Positions 17,453 through 28,794 of a DNA stretch of 64,000 nucleotides are shown in pieces; the first letter of the stretch is position 1; each line of letters starts with the position of its first letter. The stretch is from Sphingomonas phyllosphaerae FA2 (GTDB taxonomy: Bacteria; Pseudomonadota; Alphaproteobacteria; Sphingomonadales; Sphingomonadaceae). The stretch lies in assembly GCF_000427645.1 (NCBI RefSeq), contig NZ_KE386571.1:2351454-2415453 (forward strand), in the 5' to 3' direction. A program made the position numbers and the translations under genes. The notes beneath the pieces are model-generated. The model saw nothing but the letters and a program-made list of their open reading frames with translations, did not search any database and was not told the DNA's origin.

Positions 17453-18235
17453 ATGGCCGAGTTCACGCTCCCGAAGAACAGCAAGATCAAGGGTGGGCAG
17501 AAGCATCCGTCGCCGCAACCCGGCGGCACGATGCGCAACTTCAAGGTCTATCGCTACGATCCCGACTCGGGCCAGAACCCGCGCTACGACACGTTCGAGG
17601 TCAACCTCGACGAATGCGGCCCGATGGTCCTCGACGCGCTCATCAAGATCAAGTCGGAGCAGGACCCGTCGCTTACCTTCCGCCGCTCGTGCCGCGAGGG
17701 CATCTGCGGGTCGTGCTCGATGAACATCGACGGACGCAACGGCCTCGCCTGCACCACCGCGATCGAGGACGTGAAGGGCGAGATCAAGATCACCCCGCTG
17801 CCGGCGATGGACGTGATCAAGGACCTCGTTCCCGATTTCACCCATTTCTACGCGCAATATGCGTCGATCACGCCGTGGCTGCAGACCGTCACCCCGCCGC
17901 CGGCCGGCAAGGAACGGCTCCAGTCGCCGGAAGAGCGCGCCGAGCTCGACGGCTTGTACGAGTGCATCCTGTGCGCGTGCTGCTCGACGTCCTGCCCCAG
18001 CTATTGGTGGAACAGCGACAAGTTCCTCGGCCCGGCGATTCTGCTCCAGGCATATCGCTGGCTCGCCGACAGCCGCGACGAAATGGCCGGCGAGCGGCTC
18101 GACGCGCTGGAGGACCCGTTCCGCCTGTATCGCTGCCACACGATCATGAACTGCGCGAACACCTGCCCCAAGGGGCTGTCGCCCGCCAAGGCGATTGCGG
18201 AGATCAAGAAGATGGAAGTCGAGCGGCTGGTCTGA
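17453..18235 (+). CDS. sdhB: Succinate dehydrogenase iron-sulfur subunit
   Basis: Electron-transfer subunit of complex II (succinate to ubiquinone) on the cytoplasmic face of the inner membrane; 260 residues, normal size. All three cluster sites are intact: [22 protein letters not shown] for [2Fe-2S], [16 protein letters not shown] for [4Fe-4S], and [17 protein letters not shown] completing [3Fe-4S]. ATG 17453. The usual partners sdhC, sdhD and sdhA are not upstream; the preceding genes are VOC proteins, so this subunit is encoded alone. A strong intrinsic terminator follows. Confidence 0.97.
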   Translation: MAEFTLPKNSKIKGGQKHPSPQPGGTMRNFKVYRYDPDSGQNPRYDTFEVNLDECGPMVLDALIKIKSEQDPSLTFRRSCREGICGSCSMNIDGRNGLACTTAIEDVKGEIKITPLPAMDVIKDLVPDFTHFYAQYASITPWLQTVTPPPAGKERLQSPEERAELDGLYECILCACCSTSCPSYWWNSDKFLGPAILLQAYRWLADSRDEMAGERLDALEDPFRLYRCHTIMNCANTCPKGLSPAKAIAEIKKMEVERLV

Positions 18236-18276
18236 CGCCGGGCGCTCGCCGCCGTCATCGCGAGCGAAGTTACACG

Positions 18277-18309
18277 AACCAGCGCCCTGTCCGGGGCGCT
18301 GGTTTTTTT
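18277..18309 (+). terminator. Intrinsic terminator after sdhB
   Basis: An 11-bp perfect stem (AACCAGCGCCC with GGGCGCTGGTT) with a 6-base loop, followed by a run of seven T. This is the clearest rho-independent terminator in the window. It separates sdhB from zapE and mdh, so the TCA genes here are not one transcript. A lone half of a family A repeat lies just before it (about 18253-18270). Confidence 0.9.
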
Positions 18310-18525
18310 GTGCTCCCGTTCGTGACCGGGGTCGCCGATTGTCGCCTGATCGCCTTCGATACGCCACCGCACGCGTCCGAACGGGGGTATTTTCGGGGTC
18401 GCTCCGGCACGCGCCGCGACGAACGCGGCACCTCGCGCTACCGGCGTGCGACTTGATCGATTGCGCCGGCTCGCCCAAAGCAGCCGATTATTGTGCACAG
18501 CAACATCGACGTTGGAAGGAACGAC

Positions 18526-19620
18526 ATGGGCAAGGTGCTCGCCGCCTATGAAACGCTGATCGCAGCCGACGAACTGCGTCTCGACGCCGAGCAGGCCGCC
18601 GGCGCCGCCCGCCTCGACGCGCTGGCCGCCGAGCTGGAGAAGCCACGCACCACCGGCCTGTTCCGACGCCGTCCGATTCCGGCGCGTGGGCTCTACATGT
18701 GGGGCGGCGTCGGCCGCGGCAAGTCTATGTTGATGGACCTCTTTTTCCATCATGTCGGCATTGCGAAGAAGCGCCGCGTCCACTTCGCCGAGTTCATGCT
18801 GGAGGTCCACGCGCGTATTGCGGTCGAGCGCCGCAAGGAACAGGGCGACCCGATCCTCCCCGTCGCCGAGGCGCTCGCCGACGAGGCGCGGCTGCTCGCC
18901 TTCGACGAGATGATGGTCACCAACTCACCCGACGCGATGATCCTGTCGCGGCTGTTCACCGCGCTGATCGAAGCCGGGGTGACGGTGGTGACGACCAGCA
19001 ACCGCGCGCCGACCGACCTCTACAAGAACGGCTTGAATCGAGAGCATTTTCTCGGCTTCATCACGCTGATCGAAGAGCGGCTGGACGTCATCGCGCTCAA
19101 CGGTCCGGTCGATTATCGCCGCGACCGGCTCGGCTCGCAGAAGACGTGGTGCGTTCCCAACGGCGAGCAGGCGACCGCCGACCTCTCCGCCGCCTTCTTC
19201 CGCCTCACCGACTACCCGCCCGAGGATCGCCAGCATGTTCCCGCGGAGGAACTGATCGTCCAGGGCCGCACGTTGCGCGTGCCCAAGACGTTGAAAGGCG
19301 TGGCGGTTTTCGCGTTCAAGAAGCTGTGCGGCGAGGCGCGGGGCGCCGCCGACTATCTCGCGATCGCCCGGCGCTACCACGCGGTGATCCTCGTCGGCAT
19401 CCCGGTGCTGGGTCCGGACAACCGCAACGAGGCCGCGCGCTTCGTCCAGCTCATCGACGCCTTGTACGAACACAAGGTCAAGCTGTTGGCCTCCGCCGAC
19501 GCCGAACCGGACCAGCTCTATCCGCATGGCGATGGCGCCTTCGAATTCCAGCGCACCGTCAGCCGGCTGGAGGAGATGCGCTCCGAAAGCTACCTTGCCG
19601 AAGGGCATGGCACCGCCTAA
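18526..19620 (+). CDS. zapE: Cell division protein ZapE (AFG1-like ATPase)
   Basis: P-loop ATPase of 364 residues in the ZapE/AFG1/LACE1 family. In E. coli ZapE associates with the Z-ring; the mitochondrial relative helps turnover of respiratory-chain proteins. Walker A GGVGRGKSMLMDLFF is at residues 60-74, Walker B LLAFDEMMV follows, and TSNRAPTDLYKNGLNREHF is the family sensor segment. Start chosen at ATG 18526 because GGAAGGA lies 6-12 bases before it. Its position between sdhB and mdh recurs in alphaproteobacteria as far as I recall. Confidence 0.93.
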   Translation: MGKVLAAYETLIAADELRLDAEQAAGAARLDALAAELEKPRTTGLFRRRPIPARGLYMWGGVGRGKSMLMDLFFHHVGIAKKRRVHFAEFMLEVHARIAVERRKEQGDPILPVAEALADEARLLAFDEMMVTNSPDAMILSRLFTALIEAGVTVVTTSNRAPTDLYKNGLNREHFLGFITLIEERLDVIALNGPVDYRRDRLGSQKTWCVPNGEQATADLSAAFFRLTDYPPEDRQHVPAEELIVQGRTLRVPKTLKGVAVFAFKKLCGEARGAADYLAIARRYHAVILVGIPVLGPDNRNEAARFVQLIDALYEHKVKLLASADAEPDQLYPHGDGAFEFQRTVSRLEEMRSESYLAEGHGTA

Positions 19621-19623
19621 TGA

Positions 19624-20703
<1,080 letters not shown>

Positions 20704-20710
20704 GCCCTGC

Positions 20711-20740
20711 CCGTCACCCCGGCGAAGGCCGGGGTCCAGT
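20711..20740 (+). repeat. Left bracket repeat of GIY-YIG element 1 (family B)
   Basis: 30-base unit CCGTCACCCCGGCGAAGGCC... with an internal hairpin (CCCCGGC/GCCGGGG). Its inverted copy at 21060-21089 differs at one base. The two bracket the GIY-YIG frame at 20767. Confidence 0.93.
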
Positions 20741-20766
20741 CCCGACCGCAGTCAGGATGACGGAAC

Positions 20767-21057
20767 ATGGAAAAACGCGGTTACGTCTACATCATGGCGA
20801 GCGGTCGGAACGGAACGCTCTACATCGGCGTAACCAGCGACCTGTTGAGGCGCGTGTAGGAGCATCGCGAGAATGTCGCGGAAGGCTTTACCCGCCGATA
20901 TGGGTGCAAGATATTGGTCTGGTTCGAGGTGCATGATCGTATCGGTGATGCGATCCGGCGTGAGAAGCAGATGAAGGAGTGGCGGCGGAGCTGGAAGCTG
21001 CGTCAGATCGAGGCGATGAACCCCGACTGGCACGACCTCTTCCCGACGCTGGCGTAG
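20767..21057 (+). pseudogene. GIY-YIG nuclease-family gene with an in-frame stop
   Basis: A 97-codon frame identical in length to the intact copy at 26481 and 55 of 96 residues identical to it by hand alignment. GIY-YIG signatures: GYVYIMAS and GTLYIGVTSDL, then YGCKILVWFEVHD, REKQMK and the closing [13 protein letters not shown] codon at 20857-20859 (codon 31) interrupts it where the other copy has Phe; no frameshift or other damage is seen. Proteins of this type (about 95 residues, UvrC N-terminal-like) are common in proteobacteria and of unknown role. It is bracketed by 30-base inverted repeats. Confidence 0.88.
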
Positions 21058-21059
21058 CA

Positions 21060-21089
21060 ACTGGACCCCGGCCTGCGCCGGGGTGACGG
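21060..21089 (-). repeat. Right bracket repeat of GIY-YIG element 1 (family B)
   Basis: Inverted copy of the unit at 20711, 29 of 30 bases matching. It starts two bases after the stop codon of the GIY-YIG frame and ends 20 bases before the sucD start. Confidence 0.93.
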
Positions 21090-21109
21090 CTAGAAGGTAC
21101 AGGCAACCG

Positions 21110-22000
21110 ATGAGCATCCTCGTCGACAAGAACACCAAGGTCATCACGCAAGGGATGACCGGCAAGACCGGCACCTTCCACACCAGGGCGGCGCTGGATT
21201 ACGGCACGCAGATGGTCGGCGGCGTGACCCCCGGCAAGGGCGGCACCACCCATGAGGAACTGGGCCTGCCGAACTTCAACACCGTCGCGGAGGCGGTCGC
21301 GAAGACCGGCGCGAACGCCAGCGTCATCTACGTTCCGCCGCCCTTCGCCGCCGACTCGATCCTCGAGGCGATCGACGCCGAAGTGCCGCTGATCGTCGCG
21401 ATCACCGAGGGCATTCCGGTGCTCGACATGGTGCGCGTCAAGCGCGCGTTGTCGGGCAGCAAGTCGCGCCTGATCGGCCCGAACTGCCCGGGCGTGCTGA
21501 CGCCGGGCGAGTGCAAGATCGGCATCATGCCGGGCAACATCTTCAAGAAGGGCTCGGTCGGCGTCGTGTCGCGTTCGGGCACGCTGACCTATGAAGCGGT
21601 GTTCCAGACCTCGAACGCCGGGCTCGGCCAGACCACCGCGGTCGGGATCGGCGGCGATCCGGTCAACGGCACCAACTTCATCGACGTGCTCGAATTGTTC
21701 CTCGCCGACGAGGAAACGCAGTCGATCATCATGATCGGCGAGATCGGCGGCGACGCCGAAGAGCAAGCCGCGCAGTTCCTGATCGACGAGGCCAAGCGCG
21801 GCCGCAAGAAGCCGATGGCCGGCTTCATCGCGGGCCGCACCGCGCCTCCGGGGCGGCGCATGGGCCACGCCGGCGCGATCGTGTCGGGCGGCAAGGGCGA
21901 CGCGGAGAGCAAGATCGCGGCGATGGAAGCCGCCGGGATCAAGGTCGCGGCAAGCCCTTCGGAGCTTGGCTCGACGCTGCTGAGCGTGCTCAACAAGTAA
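21110..22000 (+). CDS. sucD: Succinyl-CoA synthetase alpha subunit
   Basis: Makes ATP or GTP from succinyl-CoA with the beta subunit SucC; 296 residues. The CoA-binding start [20 protein letters not shown], the GGVTPGKGG loop and the phosphohistidine segment [16 protein letters not shown] are all present. Start ATG 21110. The sucC gene, normally immediately upstream, is not in this window; the upstream neighbour is the GIY-YIG element. Transcription from mdh through the element is possible because no strong terminator was seen. Confidence 0.97.
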   Translation: MSILVDKNTKVITQGMTGKTGTFHTRAALDYGTQMVGGVTPGKGGTTHEELGLPNFNTVAEAVAKTGANASVIYVPPPFAADSILEAIDAEVPLIVAITEGIPVLDMVRVKRALSGSKSRLIGPNCPGVLTPGECKIGIMPGNIFKKGSVGVVSRSGTLTYEAVFQTSNAGLGQTTAVGIGGDPVNGTNFIDVLELFLADEETQSIIMIGEIGGDAEEQAAQFLIDEAKRGRKKPMAGFIAGRTAPPGRRMGHAGAIVSGGKGDAESKIAAMEAAGIKVAASPSELGSTLLSVLNK

Positions 22001-22010
22001 GACGACCCGA

Positions 22011-22093
22011 CGTCATCTCGGCGGAGAGGTCGGGATCCAGAGCGGCAGGCGGGCCGCTCGCGGCTCTGGACCCCGGCCTTCGCCGGGGTGACG
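22011..22093. repeat. Family B paired palindrome between sucD and sucA
   Basis: Two family B units in inverted order: CGTCATCTCGGCGGAGAGG... TCCAGAGC, then GCTCTGGA...GCCGGGGTGACG, with a GC-rich spacer. The right unit matches the bracket repeats of the GIY-YIG element (CCCCGGCCTTCGCCGGGGTGAC). It contains no protein gene. Confidence 0.9.
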
Positions 22094-22130
22094 TATTAAA
22101 GAAGAAGCCGAGCGGCCGGGGAAGCGTGAC

Positions 22131-25100
22131 ATGGGCTACGAAGGCCAGGATTTCAGCGACATCGCCGGAGGCGTCAGCCCCCAGTTCATCGACGCGCTTT
22201 ATGCGCGCTTCAAGGAATCGCCCGACTCGGTCGACACCGGTTGGCGCAATTTCTTCGAAGGGCTCGAAGGCTCGATGAACGCGCCATCCTGGACCAACAA
22301 GCGTTGGCCGCTGACCACCACCGACGACCTGACCGCCGGGCTCGACCCGACGCAGATGGAGCCGGCCCCCAAGCCCGCGAAGGGCGGCAAGCCCGCCCCC
22401 GCCCCGGCCGCCGCAGCGCCCTCGCAGGATGCGATCGTCAAGGCCGCCGCGGACTCGATCCGTGCGCAGCTGCTTATCCGCACCTATCGCGTGCGCGGCC
22501 ACCTTGCCGCCAACCTCGATCCGCTCGGCCTGTCGGGTTTGCGTGAGCTGCCGGCCGATCTGACCACTGAATATCACGGCTTCTCCGACAGCGACATCGA
22601 CCGCCCGGTCTATCTCGGCGGCTCGCTGGGGCTGCAATGGGCGACGATCCGCGAGCTGGTCGATACGCTGCGCGCCAATTACTGCGGCAATGTCGGGCTC
22701 GAATTCATGCACATCGCCGATGTCGAGGAGCGCAAGTTCCTCCAGGAGCGCATGGAGGGCAAGGACAAGCAGGTCGAGTTCACCGCGCAGGGCAAGAAAG
22801 CGATCCTGAACAAGGTGATCGAGGCCGAGCAGTGGGAGAAGTTCCTCGGCCGCAAGTATGTCGGCACGAAGCGGTTCGGGCTCGACGGCGGCGAGAGCAT
22901 GATCCCCGCGCTGGAAAGCGTCATCAAGTATGGCGGCGCGGCGGGCGTCAACGAGATCGTGTTCGGCATGGCGCACCGCGGCCGCCTGAACGTGCTCGCC
23001 AACGTCATGGGCAAGCCGCTGCGCGTGATCTTCCATGAGTTCGCGGGCGGCTCGGCCAACCCGGACGACATCGGCGGCTCGGGCGACGTCAAGTACCACC
23101 TCGGCACCTCGACCGACCGCGAGTTCGACGGGCACAAGGTGCATATGTCGCTGGTCGCCAACCCCTCGCATCTCGAGGCGGCCGATCCGGTCGTGCTCGG
23201 CAAGACCCGCGCGATCCAGCAGATCGCCGGCGATCTGGAGACGCATTCGCGCTCGCTGCCGGTGCTGATCCATGGCGACGCGGCGTTCGCGGGTCAGGGC
23301 ATCGTCTGGGAGTGCCTCGGCTTCTCGGGGATCCGCGGCTACAACACCGGCGGCTGCGTCCACTTCGTCATCAACAACCAGATCGGCTTCACGACCAGCC
23401 CGCAGTTCGCGCGCTCGTCGCCCTATCCGTCGGACGTCGCCAAGGGCGTGCAGGCGCCGATCTTCCACGTCAACGGCGACGATCCCGAGGCGGTGACCTT
23501 CGCGACCAAGATGGCGATTGAATACCGCCAGAAGTTCCACCGCGACGTCGTGATCGACATGTGGTGCTATCGCCGCTTCGGCCACAACGAGGGCGACGAG
23601 CCGGGCTTCACCCAGCCCCTGATGTACAAGGCGATCCGTGAGCATCCGCCGGTCAGCGACATTTACAGCAAGCGACTGGTAGCCGAGGGCGTGGTGGATC
23701 AGGCGTGGGTCGACGACAACGTCAAGCAATACGTCACCTTGCTCGAAGGCGAGTTCGAGGCGGGCGGGAGCTACAAGCCGAACAAGGCCGACTGGTTCGC
23801 GGGTCGCTGGTCGGGGCTCCACGCCCCCGCCGACGCCGAGAGCGCACGGCGCAGCGTCGAAACCGGGATCGAGCAGAAGCTGTTCGACTCGATCGGTCGC
23901 ACGCTGACCACGGTCCCGGAGACGATCGCGATCCACAAGACGCTGTCGCGCGTGCTCGACGCCAAGCGGCAGATGTTCGAGACCGGCACCAACTTCGACT
24001 GGGCGACCGGCGAGGCGCTGGCATTCGGCTCGCTGCTCCACGAGGGCTATGGCGTCCGTCTGTCGGGTCAGGATTCGGGCCGCGGCACCTTCTCGCAGCG
24101 TCACGCGGTGTGGGTCGACCAGACCGACGAGCATAAGTTCGTGCCGCTTTGGACGATCCCGCACGGCAGCTTCGAGGTGCTCGACAGCCCGCTTTCGGAA
24201 TATGGCGTGCTCGGCTTCGAATATGGCTATGCGCTCGCGGACCCCAAGACGCTGGTGATGTGGGAGGCGCAGTTCGGCGATTTCGTCAACGGCGCGCAGA
24301 TCATGATCGACCAGTTCATCGCGTCGGGCGAGGCCAAGTGGCTGCGCGCCAATGGGCTGGTGATGCTGTTGCCGCACGGCTACGAAGGTCAGGGTCCGGA
24401 GCATAGCTCGGCGCGCCCCGAGCGGTTCCTGCAGCTGTGCGCGGGCGACAATATCCAGGTTGCGAACTGCACCACGCCGGCGAACTACTTCCACCTGCTG
24501 CGCCGGCAGATGCACCGCAACTTCCGCAAGCCGCTGGTGGTGTTCACGCCGAAGTCGCTGCTGCGCCACAAGCTGGCGGTGAGCAGCGCGGCGGACTTCC
24601 TCGGCGACTCGCACTTCCGCCGCATCCTTTCCGACCCGTCGGCACCGGCGGATGCCGAGACGAAGCGGCTGGTGCTGTGCACCGGCAAGGTCTCCTACGA
24701 CCTGATGGAAGCGCGCGACGCCGCGGGCGACAAGAACACGCAGATCGTCCGCGTCGAGCAGCTCTATCCGTTCCCGACCGAGGCGCTGGCCGAGCGGATC
24801 GCGCGGATGACCAACCTTGAGGAGGTCATCTGGGCACAGGAAGAGCCGCGCAACAACGGTTACTGGTTCTTCGTCGAGCCGTTCATCGAAGAGGCGCTTG
24901 GCATCGCCAAGGCGCGCGTCGCAAGGCCGCGCTACGCCGGGCGCACCGCGGCGGCCTCGCCCGCGACCGGCCTGATGAAGCGTCACCAAGCGGAACAGGG
25001 CGCGCTGATCGCCGACGCTTTGGGGCATAACGTGCGCGACGAAATCCGCCGCACGCGCGAGGCCGAGACGACGAAGAAGGCAGCGGCGCCGACCGCCTGA
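22131..25100 (+). CDS. sucA: 2-oxoglutarate dehydrogenase E1 component
   Basis: Thiamin-dependent decarboxylase of the 2-oxoglutarate dehydrogenase complex; 989 residues, full length. The N-terminal FIDALYARFKESPDSVDTGWRNFFEGL helix docks E2. The thiamin diphosphate region has GMAHRGRLNVLANV, VHGDAAFAGQGIVWE and the Mg motif NNQIGFTTSP. The pyrimidine-binding domain has GQDSGRGTFSQRHAVW, LPHGYEGQGPEHSSARPERFLQL, and the C-terminal domain ends with EEPRNNGYWFFVEP. It is followed in order by sucB and lpd. Confidence 0.98.
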   Translation: MGYEGQDFSDIAGGVSPQFIDALYARFKESPDSVDTGWRNFFEGLEGSMNAPSWTNKRWPLTTTDDLTAGLDPTQMEPAPKPAKGGKPAPAPAAAAPSQDAIVKAAADSIRAQLLIRTYRVRGHLAANLDPLGLSGLRELPADLTTEYHGFSDSDIDRPVYLGGSLGLQWATIRELVDTLRANYCGNVGLEFMHIADVEERKFLQERMEGKDKQVEFTAQGKKAILNKVIEAEQWEKFLGRKYVGTKRFGLDGGESMIPALESVIKYGGAAGVNEIVFGMAHRGRLNVLANVMGKPLRVIFHEFAGGSANPDDIGGSGDVKYHLGTSTDREFDGHKVHMSLVANPSHLEAADPVVLGKTRAIQQIAGDLETHSRSLPVLIHGDAAFAGQGIVWECLGFSGIRGYNTGGCVHFVINNQIGFTTSPQFARSSPYPSDVAKGVQAPIFHVNGDDPEAVTFATKMAIEYRQKFHRDVVIDMWCYRRFGHNEGDEPGFTQPLMYKAIREHPPVSDIYSKRLVAEGVVDQAWVDDNVKQYVTLLEGEFEAGGSYKPNKADWFAGRWSGLHAPADAESARRSVETGIEQKLFDSIGRTLTTVPETIAIHKTLSRVLDAKRQMFETGTNFDWATGEALAFGSLLHEGYGVRLSGQDSGRGTFSQRHAVWVDQTDEHKFVPLWTIPHGSFEVLDSPLSEYGVLGFEYGYALADPKTLVMWEAQFGDFVNGAQIMIDQFIASGEAKWLRANGLVMLLPHGYEGQGPEHSSARPERFLQLCAGDNIQVANCTTPANYFHLLRRQMHRNFRKPLVVFTPKSLLRHKLAVSSAADFLGDSHFRRILSDPSAPADAETKRLVLCTGKVSYDLMEARDAAGDKNTQIVRVEQLYPFPTEALAERIARMTNLEEVIWAQEEPRNNGYWFFVEPFIEEALGIAKARVARPRYAGRTAAASPATGLMKRHQAEQGALIADALGHNVRDEIRRTREAETTKKAAAPTA

Positions 25101-25107
25101 CGATCAC

Positions 25108-25129
25108 GGCCCCGGCGCGCGCCGGGGCC
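25108..25129. repeat. Perfect 22-base palindrome between sucA and sucB
   Basis: GGCCCCGGCGC joined directly to GCGCCGGGGCC. It shares the core words of family B repeats but lacks the GTCA ends. It may be a remnant unit or an mRNA stabilising hairpin in the 72-base gap. Confidence 0.75.
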
Positions 25130-25172
25130 AGCCAACCACTTACCGGCCACGGCCGCGACGACGAGGTTTGAG

Positions 25173-26384
25173 ATGGCAACCGAAGTTCTGGTCCCCACGC
25201 TGGGCGAATCGATCACCGAAGCAACGGTCGGCGAATGGCTGAAGCAGCCAGGCGACGCGGTCGCCGCCGACGAGCCGATTGCCAGCCTCGAGACTGACAA
25301 GGTCTCGGTCGAGGTCCCCTCGCCCGTCGCGGGCGTAATGGGGCAGCATGCGGTCAAGGTCGGCGACACGGTCGAGGTGGGCGCGCTGATCGCGACGATC
25401 GAGAGCGGCGACGGCGCCCCTGCCAAGAGCGCCGCGCCGCAGCCGGCGGTCACCGAGACGCCCGCTGCGGCCCCGTCGGCGGCCCCGTCGGGTGACGCCG
25501 CTGCCCTGTCGCCGTCGGTGCGCCGCGCGGTGCTGGAACATGGCGTCGATCCGTCGACCGTGAAGGGCACCGGCAAGGACGGTCGACTGACCAAGGAAGA
25601 CGTTGCGGCCGCCGCCTCGTCGAAGCCCGCGGCCGCGCCGGCTGCCACCCCTGCTCCGGCCCCGTCGGCCGCGGCGCCGAGCGGGCGCAAGGAAGAGCGC
25701 GTCAAGATGACGCGCCTCCGCCAGACGATCGCCAAGCGCCTGAAGGAAGCGCAGAACACCGCCGCGATGCTGACGACGTTCAACGACGTCGACATGACCG
25801 CGGTGATCGAGGCCCGCGCCAAGTACAAGGACCTGTTCGAGAAGAAGCACGGCGTCCGGTTGGGCTTTATGGGCTTCTTCGTGAAGGCCGCGACGATGGC
25901 GCTGAAGGACATCCCGTCGGTCAACGCCTCGGTAGAGGGCGACGAGATCGTCTATCACGATTATGCCGACATCTCGGTCGCGGTCAGCGCGCCGAACGGT
26001 CTGGTCGTGCCGGTGATCCGCGATGCGCAGGACCTGTCGGTCGCGGGCATCGAGAAGACGATCGGCGACTTCGGCAAGCGCGCCAAGGACGGCACGCTGA
26101 AGATGGACGAGATGAAGGGCGGCACGTTCACGATCTCGAACGGCGGCGTGTTCGGCTCGCTGATGTCGACCCCGATCATCAACCCGCCGCAGTCGGCGGT
26201 GCTCGGCCTGCACCGCATCGAGGAACGTCCGGTGGTGCGTGACGGTCAGGTCGTGGTGCGCCCGATGATGTACCTCGCGCTCAGCTACGATCACCGGCTG
26301 ATCGATGGCCGCGAGGCGGTGACCTTCCTCGTCGCGCTCAAGAACGCGATCGAGGATCCGACGCGCATCCTGATCGATCTGTAA
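25173..26384 (+). CDS. sucB: 2-oxoglutarate dehydrogenase E2 (dihydrolipoyl succinyltransferase)
   Basis: Core of the complex, 403 residues. One lipoyl domain (residues 1-77) with the modified lysine in [12 protein letters not shown]. An Ala/Pro linker is followed by the E1/E3-binding domain [21 protein letters not shown], a second Ala/Pro linker, and the catalytic domain, ending in [16 protein letters not shown] with the active-site His and Asp. ATG 25173 follows GAGGTTTGAG. Directly after the stop begins the repeat-bracketed GIY-YIG unit, which separates it from lpd. Confidence 0.97.
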   Translation: MATEVLVPTLGESITEATVGEWLKQPGDAVAADEPIASLETDKVSVEVPSPVAGVMGQHAVKVGDTVEVGALIATIESGDGAPAKSAAPQPAVTETPAAAPSAAPSGDAAALSPSVRRAVLEHGVDPSTVKGTGKDGRLTKEDVAAAASSKPAAAPAATPAPAPSAAAPSGRKEERVKMTRLRQTIAKRLKEAQNTAAMLTTFNDVDMTAVIEARAKYKDLFEKKHGVRLGFMGFFVKAATMALKDIPSVNASVEGDEIVYHDYADISVAVSAPNGLVVPVIRDAQDLSVAGIEKTIGDFGKRAKDGTLKMDEMKGGTFTISNGGVFGSLMSTPIINPPQSAVLGLHRIEERPVVRDGQVVVRPMMYLALSYDHRLIDGREAVTFLVALKNAIEDPTRILIDL

Positions 26385-26387
26385 AAT

Positions 26388-26465
26388 GTGCTCCTGCGAA
26401 CGCAGGAGTCCAGAGCCACAAGCGGTTTCGCCCGTGACTCTGGGTTCCTGCCTTCGCAGGAAGAC
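26388..26465. repeat. Left bracket of GIY-YIG element 2 (paired palindrome)
   Basis: Two hairpin units in inverted order, CTCCTGCGAACGCAGGAG and TTCCTGCCTTCGCAGGAA, joined by a spacer containing ACAAGCGGTTTCGCC. The whole unit, about 78 bases, starts 3 bases after the sucB stop. A second copy in the same orientation lies after the GIY-YIG frame. Confidence 0.9.
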
Positions 26466-26480
26466 CGGGATCGCGGCGTA

Positions 26481-26771
26481 ATGAAGAGCCCCGGCTACGT
26501 CTATTTGATGGCGAGCCAGCGTAACGGCACGCTCTATCTCGGCGTCACCAGCAATCTGGTGGCACGCGCTTTCCAGCATCGTACTGGTGCGATCGACGGT
26601 TTCTCGAAGCGATACGGCTGCACCTTGCTTGTCTGGTTCGAGGTGCATGACGACATACAGGATGCGCGCCAACGTGAAGCGCGGTTGAAGAAGCGGAAGC
26701 GGGACTGGAAGCTCGAATTGATCGAGCGAACGAACCCGCAGTGGAAGGATTTGTACGACACCCTCTTCTGA
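26481..26771 (+). CDS. GIY-YIG nuclease-family protein (UvrC N-terminal-like)
   Basis: Intact 96-residue protein. GYVYLMAS and GTLYLGVTSNL form the GIY and YIG strands, with candidate catalytic Arg in the following helix (VARAFQHR), Glu in REARLKK and Asn in TNPQW. No additional DNA-binding domain is present. Start chosen at ATG 26481, where the conserved family sequence begins; the frame is open upstream into the repeat. Both flanks carry a paired palindrome of the CTCCTGCG type, distinct from the type bracketing the relative at 20767. It interrupts the sucB-lpd pair without breaking either gene. Cellular function unknown. Confidence 0.9.
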   Translation: MKSPGYVYLMASQRNGTLYLGVTSNLVARAFQHRTGAIDGFSKRYGCTLLVWFEVHDDIQDARQREARLKKRKRDWKLELIERTNPQWKDLYDTLF

Positions 26772-26847
26772 GTTCCTGCCGGCGCAGGAAGCAAGGACGA
26801 CAAGCGGTGTCGCCAGCAACCCTGGGCTCCTGCGTTCGCAGGAGCAC
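26772..26847. repeat. Right bracket of GIY-YIG element 2 (paired palindrome)
   Basis: GTTCCTGCCGGCGCAGGAA and CTCCTGCGTTCGCAGGAG hairpins joined by a spacer with GACAAGCGGTGTCGCC, closely matching the left bracket. The outermost 26 bases (26822-26847) are inverted relative to 26388-26413 with about one mismatch. It ends just before the lpd start. Confidence 0.9.
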
Positions 26848-26862
26848 GATGGAGCGATGAAG

Positions 26863-28257
<1,395 letters not shown>

Positions 28258-28397
28258 CCGGAAGCCGGAGGGCGAGCCCGCGCGGGGCCACCTTCCGGCA
28301 AAATATTCTACTCGGGGGCTGCGTGTGCGGCCCCCGATGCGTTTGGGACGGATGCGACCTCGATACCGTCCGTCTGCTGCTTCGTGGTGAGCCGTCG

Positions 28398-28709
28398 GTG
28401 ACGCTTCCCCCCGACCCGAACCGCGCCGCACGCGAGCGGCATTGGCTGACGCTTACCCGCGAAACCTTGCCGGGTCTGGCGCGCAGCCGCGGCTGGCCGA
28501 TCAGTGCCGACCATTGTTTTCAACGCGTTCTGCTCGACCATGCGTGTGGTGGCCGCTGGTACGATCACATCGCCGAACGACCAGCCTACCGCCATGCGCC
28601 CCTGCCCATCCTTGAGGCGGCGATCGCGCTCGGAGAGGCGCTGGTCGCTGGCGGCGCGGACCTGCGATCGCTCAACACGCAATCCCTGCGCTGGCGAGGA
28701 AAGCGCTAG
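28398..28709 (+). CDS. Small conserved protein of unknown function
   Basis: 103 residues from a GTG start, preceded by GGTGAG at suitable spacing. It reads TLPPDPNRAARERHWLTLTRE, GWPISADHCFQRVLLDHACGGRWYDHI and ILEAAIALGEALVAG. I have an impression of similar short proteins in sphingomonads annotated as acetyltransferase-related, but no acetyl-CoA-binding motif is visible and I do not assign a function. The conserved-looking C, H, W and Y residues in the middle argue that it is a real gene. It lies 140 bases after lpd, and 85 bases before the DUF2235 gene, all on one strand. Confidence 0.6.
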   Translation: MTLPPDPNRAARERHWLTLTRETLPGLARSRGWPISADHCFQRVLLDHACGGRWYDHIAERPAYRHAPLPILEAAIALGEALVAGGADLRSLNTQSLRWRGKR

Positions 28710-28794
28710 CGCCTTCGATCAAGCACTTGCCTGCCGGCATTCGAGGGCGCAGCATCGGCGACGACGTGGGGCGCGATCGGGGGGTGAGCGGCCG

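Noticed and set aside
20704..21109. Remnant of sucC between mdh and sucD
   Set aside because: The gap translates as a GIY-YIG protein plus bracket repeats; no ATP-grasp sequence of SucC was found on either strand.
21990..25028. Antisense open frame of 1012 codons opposite sucA
   Set aside because: Low-complexity Arg/Leu/Val composition and no recognisable motif; sucA on the other strand is full length.
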